Shown in pieces: positions 12,948 to 25,760 of a stretch of DNA of 64,000 nucleotides; position 1 is the first letter of the stretch; each line of letters starts with the position of its first letter. Below the pieces are notes generated by a model. It had not been told where the DNA came from. It saw only the letters and a list, made by a program, of their open reading frames with translations, and searched no databases. The translations under genes and the position numbers were made by a program. Source of the DNA: Juglans regia (taxonomy: Eukaryota; Streptophyta; Magnoliopsida; Fagales; Juglandaceae); the NCBI RefSeq assembly GCF_001411555.2, contig NC_049912.1, forward strand, positions 26,173,722 through 26,237,721, read 5' to 3'.

Positions 12948-13728
12948 GACGTTGGCTGAACATGGACAGAGCCGGTTTGGAGTTGAGAGAAGTTGATTCC
13001 TCTATGGTGTCATATCTCAACAGTGCTTAAATTTTGGTCAAGATGTGAATCTCCAAATCTTATGTATTTCTTCATACATCATTATGGTAATAAATGATGG
13101 CTTAGGCTCACCTATGTTTTAATGGCACTCGATATTTTAAAAAAAAAAAGAAAAGAAAAAGATGTCCTCTAATTCATGATTTTAGTCTGTGAACAATGGT
13201 TGTCTGTTGACATTTTTTTCAGTTAAGTTTATATGCAAAAAATGATTATTGTTTTATGTTGTTCCCACTGATGTTTTGAAGTGCCGGTTCAGATTTGCTC
13301 CTTTCAACTTATGTCGTTGCCACGTATATTTATTGGCGGTGTTAGATGTAGTGCATCATATCTATTTTGACTCGATTCTAATCAGTTTATCCTTTGTTTT
13401 GTGAAATCTCTCGTGTTTTCCATCTATCTGGCCTCGTTTAGTTACGCAATTCAAATAAGGCGAGATAAGATATTTTGTTAAAAGTTAAATAAAATATCGT
13501 TATAATATTATTTTTATTTTAGGATTTGAAGAAATTAAATTATTTATTATATTTTATGTGAGAGTTTAAAAAAATTATAATGATTATATAAGATGAGATA
13601 ATTTGATTTTGTATAATTAAATCTGTCCTGAAATTATACTTCCCTACATTAAGATGGCCTAAAAGAATTACACTTGCATGATTGTCTAAAAATATAAGTC
13701 ATGAATATGCATGCCATTAAAATCTCTT
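12948..13728. other. 3' flank of the CID-like gene with a decayed MITE
   Basis: Non-coding. The first few hundred bases are probably the CID-like 3' UTR. From about 13434 to 13620 there is a diverged relative of the GAGATGAG MITE family (same order: GGCCTCGTTT-like end, AT-rich core, agatgagataa near the far end), without a clear target duplication. I see nothing else. Confidence 0.5.
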
Positions 13729-14062
13729 AGTGCTACTAGAGAGACAAAATAATTTTACAAGCGGACGTGTCACTCTCACATTAGTTGAAGTTTTTTTTTT
13801 CCTCCCTCTCCTACGCCTCACTCTCCCTCCCTCCCTTCCCCTGGTCGAAAACTAGCATCCTCGTCCCCAGCAAAGAACCATGTCGTTTGTCGAAACTAGC
13901 TTTAGCAAATAGCCAACGTTGCCGTTGCCGCTCGTGTTCCTTGTCGACAGGTAAACATCGTTTTTTTCCATAGTTTCTCCCTTTTCCCTCCCTTTTAAAT
14001 GCTTTTTTTTTTTTTTGTAATTTCTTTCATTTTCTCAACAATTAAATATATATATATATATA

Positions 14063-14091
14063 CTAGCAGTGGATCTACGTGCGATGCACGT
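14063..14091 (-). other. Helitron 3' terminus: hairpin plus CTAG
   Basis: On the minus strand: stem ACGTGC, loop ATC, stem GCACGT (14091-14077), then 10 nt (agatccactg), then CTAG at 14066-14063. The hairpin-then-CTRR arrangement is the known Helitron termination signal for rolling-circle transposition. Confidence 0.92.
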
Positions 14092-14413
14092 TTGCCCTGT
14101 GTTAGATTATTCTAAAATATAAACATCTAGTGTAGAAGAAGAGAAATTAATGATAAGGTCTATGAAGATAACATAATTAATTGTTTAAGCAAATTATAAT
14201 TGTTTAAAGTCTCTGATAATAGATTTAGACAGACTATATGTTTAAGCAAGTCAGGAAAGTGAATATTACATAATTGTTTTTTTGGTACTAAAAGTAAAGT
14301 CTGAAACAACTAAATATTACATAAAGTAAAGTCTGAAACGACTAAATATTACATAATTGTTTCTTTTGGTACTAAAAGTAAAGTTTGAAACAACTGAATA
14401 TTACATAATGGAT

Positions 14414-16648
14414 TCAAAGTGGTGTGTTCTCCTCATTCACAGTATTGTTCTCCTCATTCGCAGCATTTATGGAGAGAACGTTGAAGTTTTTGTGACGTTG
14501 TTTTTGGAGTTGATCTAAATCTGCACCCAATTGTATGATCCATTTTTTTGTTGAACATAATTTTGCAATATTTTGGATATACGGTAAATGTTCCTGTATG
14601 GTGAATAAATTTAATGTAAAATATATTTTTAATAACTTCCTATTTGAATATCTAAAATTAAAATTTTTTAAAATATAAATTGGAATTTGAATAAGTTGGT
14701 TACCTCTCCTGTATGTTCCATTAGTTCGATTGCTGTGCAACCTAGAGCTTCTTCTGCGATTTTACCGAACATGACAGCTCCTAGTCGTCCATTACCATCG
14801 TCAACTTCGATGTAAGCTCGACAGCTATATAAACAAACTATATTTTTTAGTCTGAATGATTAAGCAATAATTTAAATATAATATAAAATTGATTAAAGGA
14901 ACATTTACGACGTAAAATATGAATATAAGATGTATACCGTGGTTGTGCATTACTCATGTATTTGCAATGATAACATTGAAATTTTTCATTTTGTTCATAT
15001 CCAGTCCCCTTTTTACATCCAATGCAGGACATGTAGAAGAATATTTGATGGAGATCAACCACACAAATAGTTGCTTTAATCCAAAATTTTGCTTTCTGCA
15101 TTAATTTTGCAACAGATATATATTTTTAGTGGTTGTAAATAATATGTAGTCTTAAGATAAGGTTAGAAATGTACCGTCATCGGCTGTAATGATTTAAGAA
15201 AACCAGCAAGATCATCAAGCTTAATTATGTCTTTCATGTCAACATTTGATGTCGATGCTGATGCTGATGCCGTTGTGTGATGTAGATTTTTTTCGACGAT
15301 TTCTTCAAGCAGTGCATGGTTTAGCATTGTCCTAAATATTTTTAGAATAATTTAAAATGAATGAGAGAAATAATGGAGGAAAAGATATAGTAGGTACAAA
15401 TTGTATATGTATATAATAAAGTAAGAAAGAATTACCATTGACATAATGGAGTTGCAGCAGGGATGACAGGATTTAAGGTAAATATACTTGTTGGTTGAGA
15501 CGAAAGAGAGAGACCTATATTATAAAGAAAAGATATTTGTTAGTAGATAATAACATTCTATTTTTAATAAATGTTGATATTATAAGTTGTGTGATATACC
15601 ATTGTATGAACCAACTTTTATACGTGTTGCGAGTAGAGTTGGCTTAGCTTCAATAATATCAGAGATTGTTCGGCATTCACCATCCACAAATCGACTCCAC
15701 ATAGTCAACCATATGGGCATTAGGCTGTAAATTTTAGGAGAAAATATTTAAAAGTGTAGCATGATGAAATAGTATTGAAAATAAGTTAATTAAAGAATTT
15801 ATAAATATCACATATATAGTTGAGAAATCTTTTTTACCTCTGGTCGATAACATATATTTCTTGAATTTTTGTTGGCCCATGTTTTGAGGTAATTTCTCTA
15901 GGAGGTTTCATGTATATTGCGATCGCCAGAATAGCTGTCCAATTATGTAAAAAAAAAAATTGTGAAAACTGAATAAGAATATCAAGATGTACGTTAAATA
16001 TATCGATGTGATATTTACCTATTTCAGTTCTAGTGTCTTTGTACTCATGCAGATTGGTGAATGGGATAATATCATATTCTGGTGGTTGTAATTCCACTTC
16101 GTTATCTTGAATGTTTTCGATGATTGTTCTTGAATTTAAGATCCACTGGTATTCATGCGCTTCAATTCTATGCCTGGGATCTAAAGGCTTAACATAAGCA
16201 TTACTGATGTAGTAAGACCGGAAGATGTGCAACATGTCATTACGTAGGTCTATATCTTTGCCGAAAATTGTTGCTTGTAGTCGGTTGCCCTGCATAATAT
16301 TGTATAAATGAATAGTTATTTCTATTCTATTGATTGTAAAATAGTATTTATTAAATATATATAAGATTTAATCTGAGAATATAGTTAGAATGAATCTATG
16401 CTGTAAGGGGAAAACATATTTATTTTGGATATATCATGTGAAGGAATATAATATAAATATTAAGTATATTTTTGCAAGAATGATAATGATATCAATGTTA
16501 CCTCAGGGTCTATCAATGTCAGATTTTGATATTTTGTCGGTGAATGTTGTGCAGTACGTTTGGGAGATTTGTCTGACACAATCATCTTGATGCTCCAATT
16601 TTTTGTACTTGGAGTAATGTCTTTGATTGAGGTATAGATAGTCCGCAT
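14414..16648 (-). CDS. Helitron-encoded RPA1-like single-strand DNA-binding protein
   Basis: Replication protein A large-subunit homologue, known from plant Helitrons and thought to coat single-stranded DNA during transposition. Nine exons keep frame: 16648-16502, 16289-16019, 15934-15838, 15724-15600, 15514-15436, 15331-15175, 15095-14938, 14824-14704 and 14593-14414, giving 444 aa. The first exon encodes an OB-fold-like start (SIKDITPSTKNWSIKMIV); residues from about 50 read GNRLQATIFGKDID. The seventh exon holds a C4-type zinc ribbon (MSCIGCKKG then CYHCKYM), as in the RPA1 C-terminal domain, followed by the VDDGNGRLGAVMFG strand. It is shorter than host RPA1 (about 600 aa or more) and lacks the N-terminal protein-recruitment domain. 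The ATG at 16648 is the first in frame. No stops or frameshifts were found. Confidence 0.85.
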
Positions 16649-16818
16649 GTTGAAGCCTACTTATAAATGAAGAGAAAAAAAATATTAGTTTAAACAATTG
16701 AATTTAAATAAGACAATTTCAATAATAGAAAAACAGGAAGTTCTGAAAATTACATAATGGAAAAACAAATTGTATTTAATTGAGAGGTATATATTGAAAT
16801 TTGATTACTTACAGAAGT

Positions 16819-19800
16819 TTATGATGGATATGCTAGTGTTAATAATTCTTTATAAACAATATTATTTGTTTCAGCTTCTTCACAATCTTGAGTTGATACT
16901 GGTCTTATAAGAACCTTTACTGAAGCAGAAGTCTTGGCTCTTGATAGTGCTACATAGAGTTGGCCATGACAAAATACAGGTTGAGGCAAGTATACACCAA
17001 CAAAATCTAATGTCTGTCCTTGTGCTTTATTTATTGTCATTGCAAAACTTAATCTGATAGGAAATTGTGTTCTTTTGAATGGAAAACCACTATTGTCATC
17101 TGCATTTGGCAAGAAAGGAATTCTTGGTATGAAAACTCTTTTTCCGGTGTGGTGACCAACTGCAATTTCAGCATCAATGATATTTCGTTCAAAGTTGCGA
17201 CAAATAAGACGTGTTCCATTGCATAAACCTTCTGAAGGATTGACATTTCTGAGTAACATGATGGGACAATTTTTTTTTAATAACAGCTCATGAGGTGGAA
17301 GTCCATTTGGTGTCAATGTATTTAAAAAATCCTCCATGATTCCTTGTTCTGATGTATCAATCGTTTCATCGAAGCTATAGTATTGTGTAACTGTACCAGG
17401 AAATCTTTGAATAAGTATTGTATTTATCTCATCGACAGAGTTGTTCTTTGGTGTCAAGATAGCTCGATTTGTCATTTCGGATAAATTTTCTGAATAGCTG
17501 CCAATATCTTGGAAGACTGCATCGATCAGATCATCTAAAGACTCCACATCATTTCTGTAAGGAATGAGCATTTCATTGGGAATTTTGATCTTATTCTCAA
17601 TTGTGATTGGTGTTGTTCCATTTCCGACCTGAAGTAAATAATTTGAGAAGTTTGGATCGAATCTTGCTCGCATATTCTCACTCAACCTAATCTTAGTTAA
17701 AGTAGACCACAAATATGACGATGCTAAACTGGCATTAACTTCTTCTTGTCTTGTGCCTTTCCGAATCACAGGTAAGACTTGACGAAAATCTCCACCGAAT
17801 ACGATAATTTTTCCACCAAATGGTAATCTTGAATCAGTTATGTCTCGTAACATTTTATCCAATGCTTGCATACATTCTTTTCTAGACATAGGTGCTTCAT
17901 CCCATATGATTAGCTTTGCAAGACGTAACAATTTGGCAAGAGCACTTTGTTTGCTTACACAACAAGTACTATTTTTGTCAAGATCTAATGGAATTTTGAA
18001 GCGTGAATGGGCTGTTCGACCTCCAGGTAAAATAGATGCAGCAACACCAGACGATGCAGTTGCAAGAGCAATTAAGTTTCTTGATCTTACTGTAGCGAGA
18101 AGTGCTTTATATAAGAATGTTTTCCCTGTTCCGCCCGGACCATCAATAAAAAATGCAGCAGATTCATTTAGAAGGACTTTCTGTAAAATTGATTCATATG
18201 CGTGTTGTTGTTCAGAATTAAGACTCATCGAAGCCATAAGATCTTCTTCTGGTATTGAAACTGCAAATTCATCATCTATTTCTCTAGCTTCAGTTTCGTT
18301 CTGATCAAAAGAGACATCATGTTCTATTAAGTGAAACATGTTTATGTCTTTTCCCATCGATTCAAGTGTAGAAGAGATGCTTCGTAAGACTTTTGTCCTA
18401 ATATCTGCTGATGTTGCAACACTTGTTTGGAAATCACTTGACATATCTTGTTCAAAATATTCCCAAAGTTCTCTAGGATTTGTTGGATTACAGTATACTA
18501 AAATTGTTGCAAATAGCCGTCTTAAACTGTGTGGTATTTGGTATAAGGAAGCCTCTTGCATACAATCTTGCAAACTGGTATCTCTTTGTAACAAACCATG
18601 TAATGTAGCTGCTTCACGAAAGGTTGGTGCAGTGACGTTGCCAACTGTTTTGATGTGGTCAAATGATAAAGGGCCTCTTATATGATTTAACAATATCCGT
18701 AAGTAATACCTTTCACCTTCGAATGGACTTGCTGTAACAATGCGGCCTATAACAGTTTTCTTCTTTCTTGGAGTCCATATTTTGTGTTGTTGGTTCCAAA
18801 CAAAAGCTTCAGGAAATTCTTTGTACAGTAGTTTTCGTGCATTTTCATTAGTTTGATTTGTTGAAAAGAATTCAGTCAACATTGATTTTGCCGTAAAATC
18901 AGATCTCAGAATATTGTTAAGGTTGTCATGTGCATGAAAAGCTACCAGATGTTGATCTTCAAGATGTAGATGTAAACTGTAAACTGATGGATGCATTTCA
19001 TTAAGAATAAAACCGTATATTCTCCACATAGCTTCTGGTGGAGCGATCCATCTGGCTGATTGAAATTGTTGGATTTCATCTATATCTTGGATGTTTTGTC
19101 CAGGAATCAAGTTGAAAGCAACACGATCATGACCTTTATAAATGTACTTATAAAGGTATTTGACTGCTTTGATTGTTGAGCAAATTTCTACATTCAAGTG
19201 ACAATCAAATTTTGCGAGGAGATATGGATTATGTGGAACAACCCAACGGTTATCTAAATCTGTACCTCTGACTTTGACAGTCATTCCATTATCACAACGT
19301 TTGTACTGTGGAAAACAATCGATTCCAACGGTTGTGTTAGGTACAAAACCTTTTGGAAAGTGGTTTTTACAACTGCCATTTGCTTTCATACACACATTGT
19401 TCGGATTCAGTACTCCACAGGGGCCATGCATCATATGTCTTTTTACTGTCTTGTGCAAATGTAGATTTTTTTCTCTGTCAGGTATTTCTGCTGATACAAT
19501 TTCATCAAAAGATTCTGGAGTATAGATTTTCCAATCTCTTTGTAGTATGATCAAGAAATGTGCATGTGGTAGTCCTCTTTTTTGATGTTCAATGACGTAT
19601 ACGTATGCTGAAACTTTCCCAAATATCTCCCGTTTGAATAATTCATCCTTCAGTTCTTCTAATTTTGCTCTAAAGATACGTGCAATCAAATCAGGACGAT
19701 TTTGTGCTTCTTCTTGTGGACCCAATTCATCTAAAATTTCTTTCCAACTTGGGTTGCATGTCATGGTTAAAAAGATGTCCGGTTTTCCAAAGCGTTGGAC

Positions 19801-21776
19801 TAAAGCCATTGCTTCCATATATCTCTTACGCATATCTCTTGGACCTCCAATAAAAGAAGAAGGCAGAATGATGCGTTTACCAACTTTAGAAGCATTGCTT
19901 TGTCCAATTGATAGACTGTCAACAATTCCTTGATATACTTCAGATCGAATCTCTTGTTGCTTATTACGAAAATAATCCAATCTTGACGTCTCAATTTTTA
20001 CGTACATATCAACAACAAACTGCTGTAGTAAACGGCCCGAGAATAGTAAAATAGATTTTGTATTTTTCCTAATTTGAAGTTTGTAGCAATAGTACTCGCG
20101 ACATGAGACAACCTGTTGTTTTCTGTTTTTTTTCAGCACTGTAAGATAATAAATTTAATAAATTAGAAATGTAACATTGTTATATTAGAACAATTAAAAG
20201 TTAAAAGAAGAATTATTATTTTAACCTTCTTGTTCCTTTATAAGCAGTTGTTCTGCTGATACTGATTGTTGAGGGTCGACTGATGCTCTTGTTACTTGTT
20301 GTGGTAGTCTATCACCTTTCTTTATTCTTAATATTCCTTGGTGCCAACCAGTATCACCAAAAGGAAATAACAATGGATACTGCAGTGGATCATAACAGCC
20401 AAAATAGTATTGGACTATATGACTTCCACCTGCATGATTGAATACCACAATATTTCGTCCTGTCAAATGTTCTGAATCATCATCTTCAATCCAAATAACT
20501 GCTACTTGAGAAGCTGACGGAGTGTTAAAAAGACGCTGATCCAAACCCACATCTGATCTAATATGAATTTTGTGATTTTCCAAATTGGGCAGATCTCCAA
20601 GAGTTCGAAAAAATGTTGAGTATGGATTAACATGAAGAATATCCATAAGTTGAGCAACAGTTGATGAATCCAATCTTCCAATGTCATAAATACGATTGTC
20701 CAATTCATGTTCGGTATCATAAAAATATAATTGTAGATATGAAGGATGTCCATCCAAAGGAGTCAAATCATTAATATAATGATAGATTTGACCTTGAGCT
20801 CGAAATGTGTAAATACCTTTGTTCCTTCTACACAAATCTCTATCAAATTTAACTCCAAATGATGTGAAAGCAAATTTGTTATTGTATGTGCGAACATACG
20901 TAAGAAAGTTGGTTGATTCAACTGTGTTGGAAGTAAACAAATGGTAAAGTTGTTCTGGAACATCATTTGTAGTTAAAGAGATTGTTCCATCGGCACAACA
21001 AAAACCTTTTGTTTCATGTTGAAATCTTTTTGCTTCACAAAATTTACAGAATGGTACTGATGGTAAGAGAGTTGCCTCAAATGGCACTGTTTGTAATATT
21101 TTCCTATGACCAGCTGATTGTTGATGTTGATTTCCTATGGAAGAAAGATGAATCATAAAAGTGAGGTAAATGTTTAAAGTTGCTATAGTTTCAAATGGTG
21201 GTATCATTGAATGAAGTTGTATATAAGAAAGGAAAAGAAGGAAAAGAAATACGATTTAATTTTATACATCTTTCTTACCCCGAAATAGAGATTTTGTTGA
21301 TGTAATTTCAACTGTGTTTATTTCCTGATAGAGTGCTCCAGAACTACCAATATTAGAGCTATAATCGAATTGTTCAACGGAGGATATATCACTGGTTCCA
21401 GCTCCGGCACGAAAAGTGCGTTGTCTTTTTGTACAATATGGCCTGACTTCTTCATTATTGTGTACGGATTCTATATGATCTCCCAACACATTTGTTTCGT
21501 CCTCAACGATTGGTTGGGAGAAAAATTGTTCTTCATGTTGAGTAGTATCATTCGTAAAATTCCTTTGTTGTAGATGTTTTTCTTTCTTTTTTTGTCGTAT
21601 ATGTTCTCTTTCTTCTAAAGAAAGAGTCTCATATAAATTGTTTATCTTAGAATGTTTTGTAGTACCTTGGGAATCATTTTAAACAAGAATCAAAGTTATA
21701 AGAATATCGAAGAATTAATTAATCATATAATGATAAATTTGTACTAATTTATTAATATAAGCTTACCACTTTTCAT
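16819..21776 (-). CDS. Helitron RepHel transposase (HUH Rep plus PIF1-type helicase)
   Basis: This rolling-circle transposase nicks and joins DNA through the Rep domain and unwinds it with a 5'-3' SF1 helicase. I join four exons: 21776-21767 (ATG AAA AGT G), 21665-21279, 21134-20226 and 20138-16819; phases agree and the product is 1541 aa with no stop. Approximate residues: Rep motif FLTMTCNP at 558, HUH motif PHAH at 626-629, tyrosine motif KYLYKYIYKGHD at about 762, Walker A GPGGTGKT at 1102-1109, Walker B WDEAP at about 1181, GGDFRQVLPV at about 1217, and a C-terminal TINKAQGQT...YVALSRAKT. A cysteine pair FCKFCEAKR lies near the start of exon 3. All key catalytic residues are present. The neighbouring RPA-like gene lies 170 bp downstream in the same orientation. 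Confidence 0.93.
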
Positions 21777-22408
21777 TTATATATGGAATGAAATAATTCT
21801 TCTCGATAACTGGATAAAAGAGAAACTCATAATGATGCAAATTGAAAAACCTTTTTAATCTAAGTATGTATTCCAACAGAATAAAACAACCTATTGAAAA
21901 AGATATATTTATAACATTGTTGGTTACCTTGGTAGTCTTGATAAAAGACTAAAATAACTCAGTCAACTCAGCAAATTTAACGAAGCTGTAAAAAAGAGAT
22001 AATGAAAATTAGAAATAAACCACCAATAGATATAGAAAATATATAATTGTTATAGCATGAATTGCTGATGAAGAAAGTAGAAATAAAAAACTTACAGTTA
22101 AATTAAATATTTAAACAAATAAAAGGAAACAACAAATTTTGAAATTCATGAAAATGTTATATTTTGTTTGCAAGTTTTTATATATATTTTTTGTCTCAAG
22201 TTTTTGTCAAATTCTTTAATTAAATTTTTGATTTTTAATAATTTCAACATTTTAGTAATAGATTATGTATAATTATATGGGTAAAACTGTAATCAGAATA
22301 AATTATGAGGTTTTTAATTTAGATATAAATAGCAAAAGGAAATAAAATTTGCTTAGTAGTAAAATAATAGTAAAAGAAGTATAATTATATAATTATAATT
22401 TAAAAATA
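21777..22408. other. Helitron leader, AT-rich, non-coding
   Basis: Region upstream of the RepHel start codon; very AT-rich, no open frame of note. It should contain the RepHel 5' UTR or promoter, but I cannot point to a specific site. Confidence 0.4.
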
Positions 22409-23850
22409 TTTTAACAAACTTTATTATTAATATTCATAAAATTTTTATTTCATTATGTTCTTGAAGCATATTTTAAAATACAAGTTTATGCACAATATTA
22501 ATTTTATTGAATGTGTACTTTATTTTATTAAATTATTTAATTAAATTTTTGATTTTTAAAAATTTCAATATTTTACTAATTGATTATGTATAATTATATG
22601 AGTAAAACTGTAAATATTGATGTAAGTATTTACATATAGAACTAAATTTGTCGGTAGAATTTCTTGTCTCAAGTTTATATTACTGTTGAGATAAAGTAAT
22701 GAACAGTAAATTTGTAACATTATATTACTTTCATTAATACCACTACTAAAATTTCATTTTTTAAAATCTAATAATTATTTAATCAGAAAGTATATCTTTA
22801 TTATTTACAAACTTTATTATTAATATTCAAAAAATTTTTATTTCATTTGTTCTTGAAGAAATATAAGTTTGTGCACAATATTATTTTTATTGAATGTATA
22901 CTCTATTTTATCAAATTATTTAAATAAATTTTGGATTTTTTGAAATTTCAATATTTTACTAATTGATTATATATTTATGAAATTATTTAAATAAATTTTG
23001 GATTTTTTAAAATTTCAATATTTTATTAATTGATTATGTATAATTATATGGGTAAAACTGTAAATATTAATGTAAGTATTTACATATAGAACTAAATTTG
23101 TCGGTAGAATTTTATGAGTAATTTTATAACAATTTTTAAATTTTAATATTTTAACAAACTTTATTATTAATATTCATAAAATTTTTATTTCATTATGTTC
23201 TTGAAGCATATTTTAAAATACAAGTTTATGCACAATATTAATCTTATTGAATGTGTACTTTATTTTATTAAATTATTTAATTAAATTTTTGATTTTTAAA
23301 AATTTCAATATTTTACTAATTGATTATGTATAATTATATGAGTAAAACTGTAAATATTGATGTAAGTATTTACATTTAGAACTAAATTTGTCGGTAGAAT
23401 TTCTTGTCTCAAGTTTATATATATAAAAACTTTCATTAATACCACTACTAAAATTTCATTTTTTAAAATCTAATAATTATTTAATCAGAAAGTATATCTT
23501 TATTATTTACAAACTTTATTATTAATATTCAAAAAATTTTTATTTCATTTGTTCTTGAAGAAATATAAGTTTGTGCACAATATTATTTTTATTGAATGTA
23601 TACTCTATTTTATCAAATTATTTAAATAAATTTTGGATTTTTTGAAATTTCAATATTTTACTAATTGATTATGTATTTATGAAATTATTTAAATAAATTT
23701 TGGATTTTTTAAAATTTCAATATTTTACTAATTGATTATGTATAATTATATGGGTAAAACTGTAAATATTAATGTAAGTATTTACATATAGAACTAAATT
23801 TGTCGGTAGAATTTTATGAGTAATTTTATAACAATTTTTAAATTTTAATT
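22409..23850. repeat. About 0.7-kb tandem duplication in the Helitron leader
   Basis: Two adjacent copies (about 22409-23148 and 23149-23850) share long, near-identical stretches, for example ttcttgaagcatattttaaa at 22459 and 23199. The offset is 740 bp in the first half and 702 bp in the second, because one copy has lost about 38 bp. Each copy contains two instances of a sub-unit ending atgtaagtatttacat... tttgtcggtagaatt. A further partial copy lies at about 24470-24725 and a short piece at about 23920. Confidence 0.85.
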
Positions 23851-24469
23851 CAACTATAAATAGTAAAAGGAAAACAAATTGTTTAGTAATAAAATAATAG
23901 CAGAAGAGGTATGATTAATATTCATAAAATGTTTATTTCATTTTGTTCTTGAAGCATATTTTAAAATAGAAGTTGTAAAATTCAATCATAATATTCAATG
24001 ACTCAAGGAGCATTGAAAAAATTCAGAATATTTTATTTTTATATTATTCTCACATTTTTCATTATTAAAGTAAATCTCTTTTATTTTGAAAATTCTAAAG
24101 ATATTATAATGATAGAAAATCATTTAGATAAAAAGATTTTAGTTAATTAAAAATATTATAAGATTTAAATTATATTAAAAACTCTAATTATTTACACGAT
24201 TTTAATTTTTTAAAATATTTAATGAAATTCTATCATTTATTTTACTGTTTAGAACTATTTATTACTGTAATTGTTTATTATTATTCACGAGTAATGTTTA
24301 GTACTGTTTATTATTGTATCACATACTACAGGACTGTTAATTACTATTTATACTGGTTAGTAGTATTTATTATAAAAAAATCTTCATTACCTTTTAACAC
24401 TCTACATTTCATATTATTTTTAATTTTTATTATTTTTTTATCAAATATTTATTATATGTATAATATTTA

Positions 24470-24730
24470 TTATAAAATTTTTATTTCATTTTGTTCTTGA
24501 AGCATATTTTAAAATATAAGTTTATGCACAATATTGATTTTATTGAATGTATACTCTATTTTATCAAATTATTTAATTAAATTTTCGATTTTTAAAAATT
24601 TTAATATTGTACTAATTGATTATGTATAATTATATGGGTAAAACTGTAAAAATTGATGTAAGTATTTACATATAGAAGTAAATTTGTCGGTAGAATTTTA
24701 TGAGTAATTTTATAACAATTTTTAAATTTT
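24470..24730. repeat. Fifth copy of the Helitron leader sub-repeat
   Basis: Repeats the unit seen in the 22.4-23.8 kb duplication, including gttcttgaagcatattttaa, gggtaaaactgtaa and atgtaagtatttacat followed by aaatttgtcggtagaatt. It is separated from the main array by about 0.6 kb of other AT-rich sequence (23.85-24.47 kb) with no coding content. Confidence 0.75.
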
Positions 24731-25199
24731 TTTTTTCTATAAACATGCATATGTAACTAATAAGATATAACATTTAAATATGTTGGAATAACATTTATTT
24801 TGAAATTATAATTTAATACAGCTCAAAGTTCAAACAGAATAAATATTGAATAAATGATATTAAATAAATAATTTAAAAGATTCTAAAATCGGAGAAGCAA
24901 AATAAACTATTTCAGTTATCAGTTCACAATATGAAATTAAAAAGTTAAAAGATTCATACTTTTGATATTTTTATATGAGCAGCTAGTTGTTGAGATATTT
25001 TGTTTCCACTTTCAATTTCATGGAGCTCAACCTATATAAAAAATTCAACAATATAAAATTTTAGTAAGAACAAAAGTAGAGTTGTAAAAAAAAAAAAAAA
25101 AAATTTACTATTATTTAATATTTTCAGATGGAAAATTGTAAATAATACAACATATAAATAGTTAATCATTTATTTGATTTCGGAAACAATTTATTTTGA

Positions 25200-25760
25200 A
25201 AGCAGTTTCTCTCTCTCCTACGCGATTCCGGAGCTCGGCTCCTCTCCTCCAGCGAAGCCCGTTGCCGGCGAGCGCCGGCCATCATCACCGCCTACACCGG
25301 CGTGTTCCCCTCACGCCGATGAGCATCCCCGGCACCACCAATGTTCCTCACGCGCAGCCATGCTTCTCCTCCGTGGAAAGAGAACCGAAATGGGTTTCTC
25401 CCATTTATGTGGTTTTCTGCCGCCGTACGCGGCCACCGGAGGGCACGACCACCACCGAGGAGTCCCCCTCAAGGTGGCGATCATCCCACCCACCTTCGAA
25501 GGCCGCCACGCGCAGCCCTCCGTCTCCCCCACGGAAACCGAACGAAAATGGGTTTCACCCATTTGTTTCATGTCACGCCGCCGTACGTCGCCACCGAAGC
25601 TCACGGCCACCACCGAGGAGTCCCCCTCAAGGCGGCGACCATCGCACCCACCTTCGGAGTCCCCCACGCGCAGCCCTTCGTCTCCCTCCGTCTCCCCCAC
25701 TCAAAGGCACACGGACAAACAGAAAATTATATTGGAGAATCAGAAAAGGGAAAAACAAAG
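25200..25760. repeat. GC-rich block with an internal ~160-bp tandem repeat near the Helitron 5' end
   Basis: GC-rich, CpG-containing DNA inside an otherwise AT-rich element. Two imperfect tandem copies (about 25380-25540 and 25541-25700) share aaatgggttt, ccgccgtacg, ccaccaccgaggagtccccc and ccacgcgcagccc. Long frames on both strands here are composition artefacts: they have no recognisable domain and are repetitive. It could be the RepHel promoter/leader or a fragment captured from a host gene; I cannot tell which. Confidence 0.65.

Noticed and set aside
17840..19933. Plus-strand frames over the Helitron transposase
   Set aside because: Shadows of the minus-strand RepHel coding sequence.
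22000..24800. AT-rich repeats as a CRISPR-like array or centromeric satellite
   Set aside because: Units are long (about 0.7 kb), few, and confined within the Helitron borders; no short direct repeats with unique spacers.
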